Below are positions 5,591 to 6,263 of a stretch of DNA of 6,263 nt, piece after piece; position 1 is the first letter of the stretch, and the number at the start of each line of letters is the position of its first letter. The translations under genes and the position numbers were made by a program. The notes under the pieces are model-generated. The model saw only the letters and a program-made list of their open reading frames with translations. It was not told where the DNA came from and ran no database searches. The DNA is from CAYHKY01 sp964357355 (GTDB lineage Bacteria > Patescibacteriota > Microgenomatia > UBA10105), in the NCBI GenBank assembly GCA_964357355.1, contig CAYHKY010000073.1, forward strand, positions 1 through 6,263, written 5' to 3'.

Positions 5591-6263
5591 TTAGTTTTCC
5601 TCATCCAAGTCCGGAGCCTCTTTTGGCATCCCCGCAGGCTTTTTTTCCATTTTCTCCATAAATATCATTCCGCGTTGCCTGACGAGAAGCACTATCATTG
5701 TGGCAAATGTAAAAGCGGTCAAAGCCCAGCCGAACTTCACTCCCAAAGGATGCGCATAAGTCAGCGTGACCTGCTGTTCACCTGGGTTTTGCGGTTTAAT
5801 CAAAATAAATCCCAACGGATCAGCTTTTATTTCCAAATTCTTCCCCCGGCCGTCCCGCGCGTGCCAACCGGCAGCATACGCCATTTGCACCAATATCAAT
5901 TCCCCGCTTTGGAGATCCCCGCTGATCTGGTACTGCCCGTTTTTGAGGCTCTTTAATTTAAGCACGCTGCCGCTGGCTTCCAGATTTTCAACATAAGCAA
6001 ATATGGGTTCTTTGTCGATAGCGTTTTTGGGCTTTTCTAGTTTGGAAATTCCCAGAGGAACAGCTTTGGCCAAAGACGTGTTGACCAAAGGCACCCGGTA
6101 GTAACGGTCGCCTGACTTTTCCTCCACAAATTCCAAAACTTCATCAAATTTGGCAGCCGGAACTTTGAAATCCCGATACATCTCCCGGGGGCCGCTATAG
6201 ACGAACCAACCTACATTGGCAATTTTTAACCACGCAAGACTGATATCTGCGTCTTTACCATTT
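5591..6263 (-). CDS. C-terminal part of a large membrane protein (5' end beyond the window)
   Basis: The frame is open from the TAA at 5591-5593 to the right edge, so this is the end of a longer gene. The ATG at 6181 is internal: upstream the frame continues as DISLAWLKIANVGWFVYSG, then PREMYRDFKVP without a break. The visible C-terminal portion has a soluble beta-rich region (LEFVEE.SGDRYYRVPLV, then ELILVQMAYAAGWHARDGRG and PLGFILIKP, followed by QVTLTYAHP), one hydrophobic helix (about 20 residues, FGWALTAFTFATMIVLLV) and a charged tail ending in PDLDEEN. This tail resembles the extracytoplasmic C-terminal end of large multipass envelope proteins of the YfhO or GT-C glycosyltransferase kind, in which a beta-domain with a GWHA-like motif is followed by a last helix. 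That link is from memory and moderate at best. The 212-base spacer separates it from the next gene, so it may be a separate transcript. Confidence 0.7.
   Translation of the reverse strand, partial: NGKDADISLAWLKIANVGWFVYSGPREMYRDFKVPAAKFDEVLEFVEEKSGDRYYRVPLVNTSLAKAVPLGISKLEKPKNAIDKEPIFAYVENLEASGSVLKLKSLKNGQYQISGDLQSGELILVQMAYAAGWHARDGRGKNLEIKADPLGFILIKPQNPGEQQVTLTYAHPLGVKFGWALTAFTFATMIVLLVRQRGMIFMEKMEKKPAGMPKEAPDLDEEN

Noticed and set aside
5675..5996. Plus-strand open frames opposite the rightmost membrane-protein gene
   Set aside because: They have no recognisable domain and lie inside a longer, open, protein-like minus-strand frame.

Overview
The window reads as a gene-dense stretch of bacterial chromosome with two convergent gene blocks and no ribosomal, tRNA or CRISPR sequence. 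Moderate GC, overlapping or tightly packed genes, almost no visible Shine-Dalgarno sequences, a CotH-like kinase next to a membrane-anchored beta-helix protein, a short sortase, and an intergenic spacer full of short GC-rich palindromes together suggest a Candidate Phyla Radiation (Patescibacteria) genome, possibly Microgenomates. That placement is inference from gene style, not from a marker gene. TGA ends two genes (2393-2395 and 5007-5009) at sensible protein ends, so the code looks standard rather than the TGA-to-glycine code of Gracilibacteria/SR1.

Plus-strand block (1-2403): a CotH-family protein kinase-like gene, then an overlapping gene for an N-terminally anchored right-handed beta-helix protein with an exact 22-residue repeat. 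The CotH reading frame continues well upstream of its first usable ATG (222) with clear family-like sequence, but a TAA at 33-35 interrupts it. The gene is therefore probably broken at its 5' end, unless the stop is a base or assembly error.

Minus-strand block (6263 down to 2393): the C-terminal part of a membrane protein that enters from beyond the right edge; a 212-base spacer with three palindromic elements and a possible promoter; then four closely packed genes transcribed leftwards. These are a small secreted Ser/Thr/Pro/Ala-rich protein with a C-terminal membrane helix, a sortase, a TylF/MycF-family O-methyltransferase and a GT-B glycosyltransferase. The last gene overlaps the end of the beta-helix gene tail to tail by 11 bases.

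Taken together the window looks like a cell-surface locus. The sortase and the small stalk-like protein suggest protein anchoring at the envelope. The glycosyltransferase and TylF-type methyltransferase suggest building and O-methylating a surface sugar. The CotH/beta-helix pair suggests a membrane-attached surface protein with a possible protein-phosphorylating partner. The substrates of all these enzymes are unknown from the sequence.
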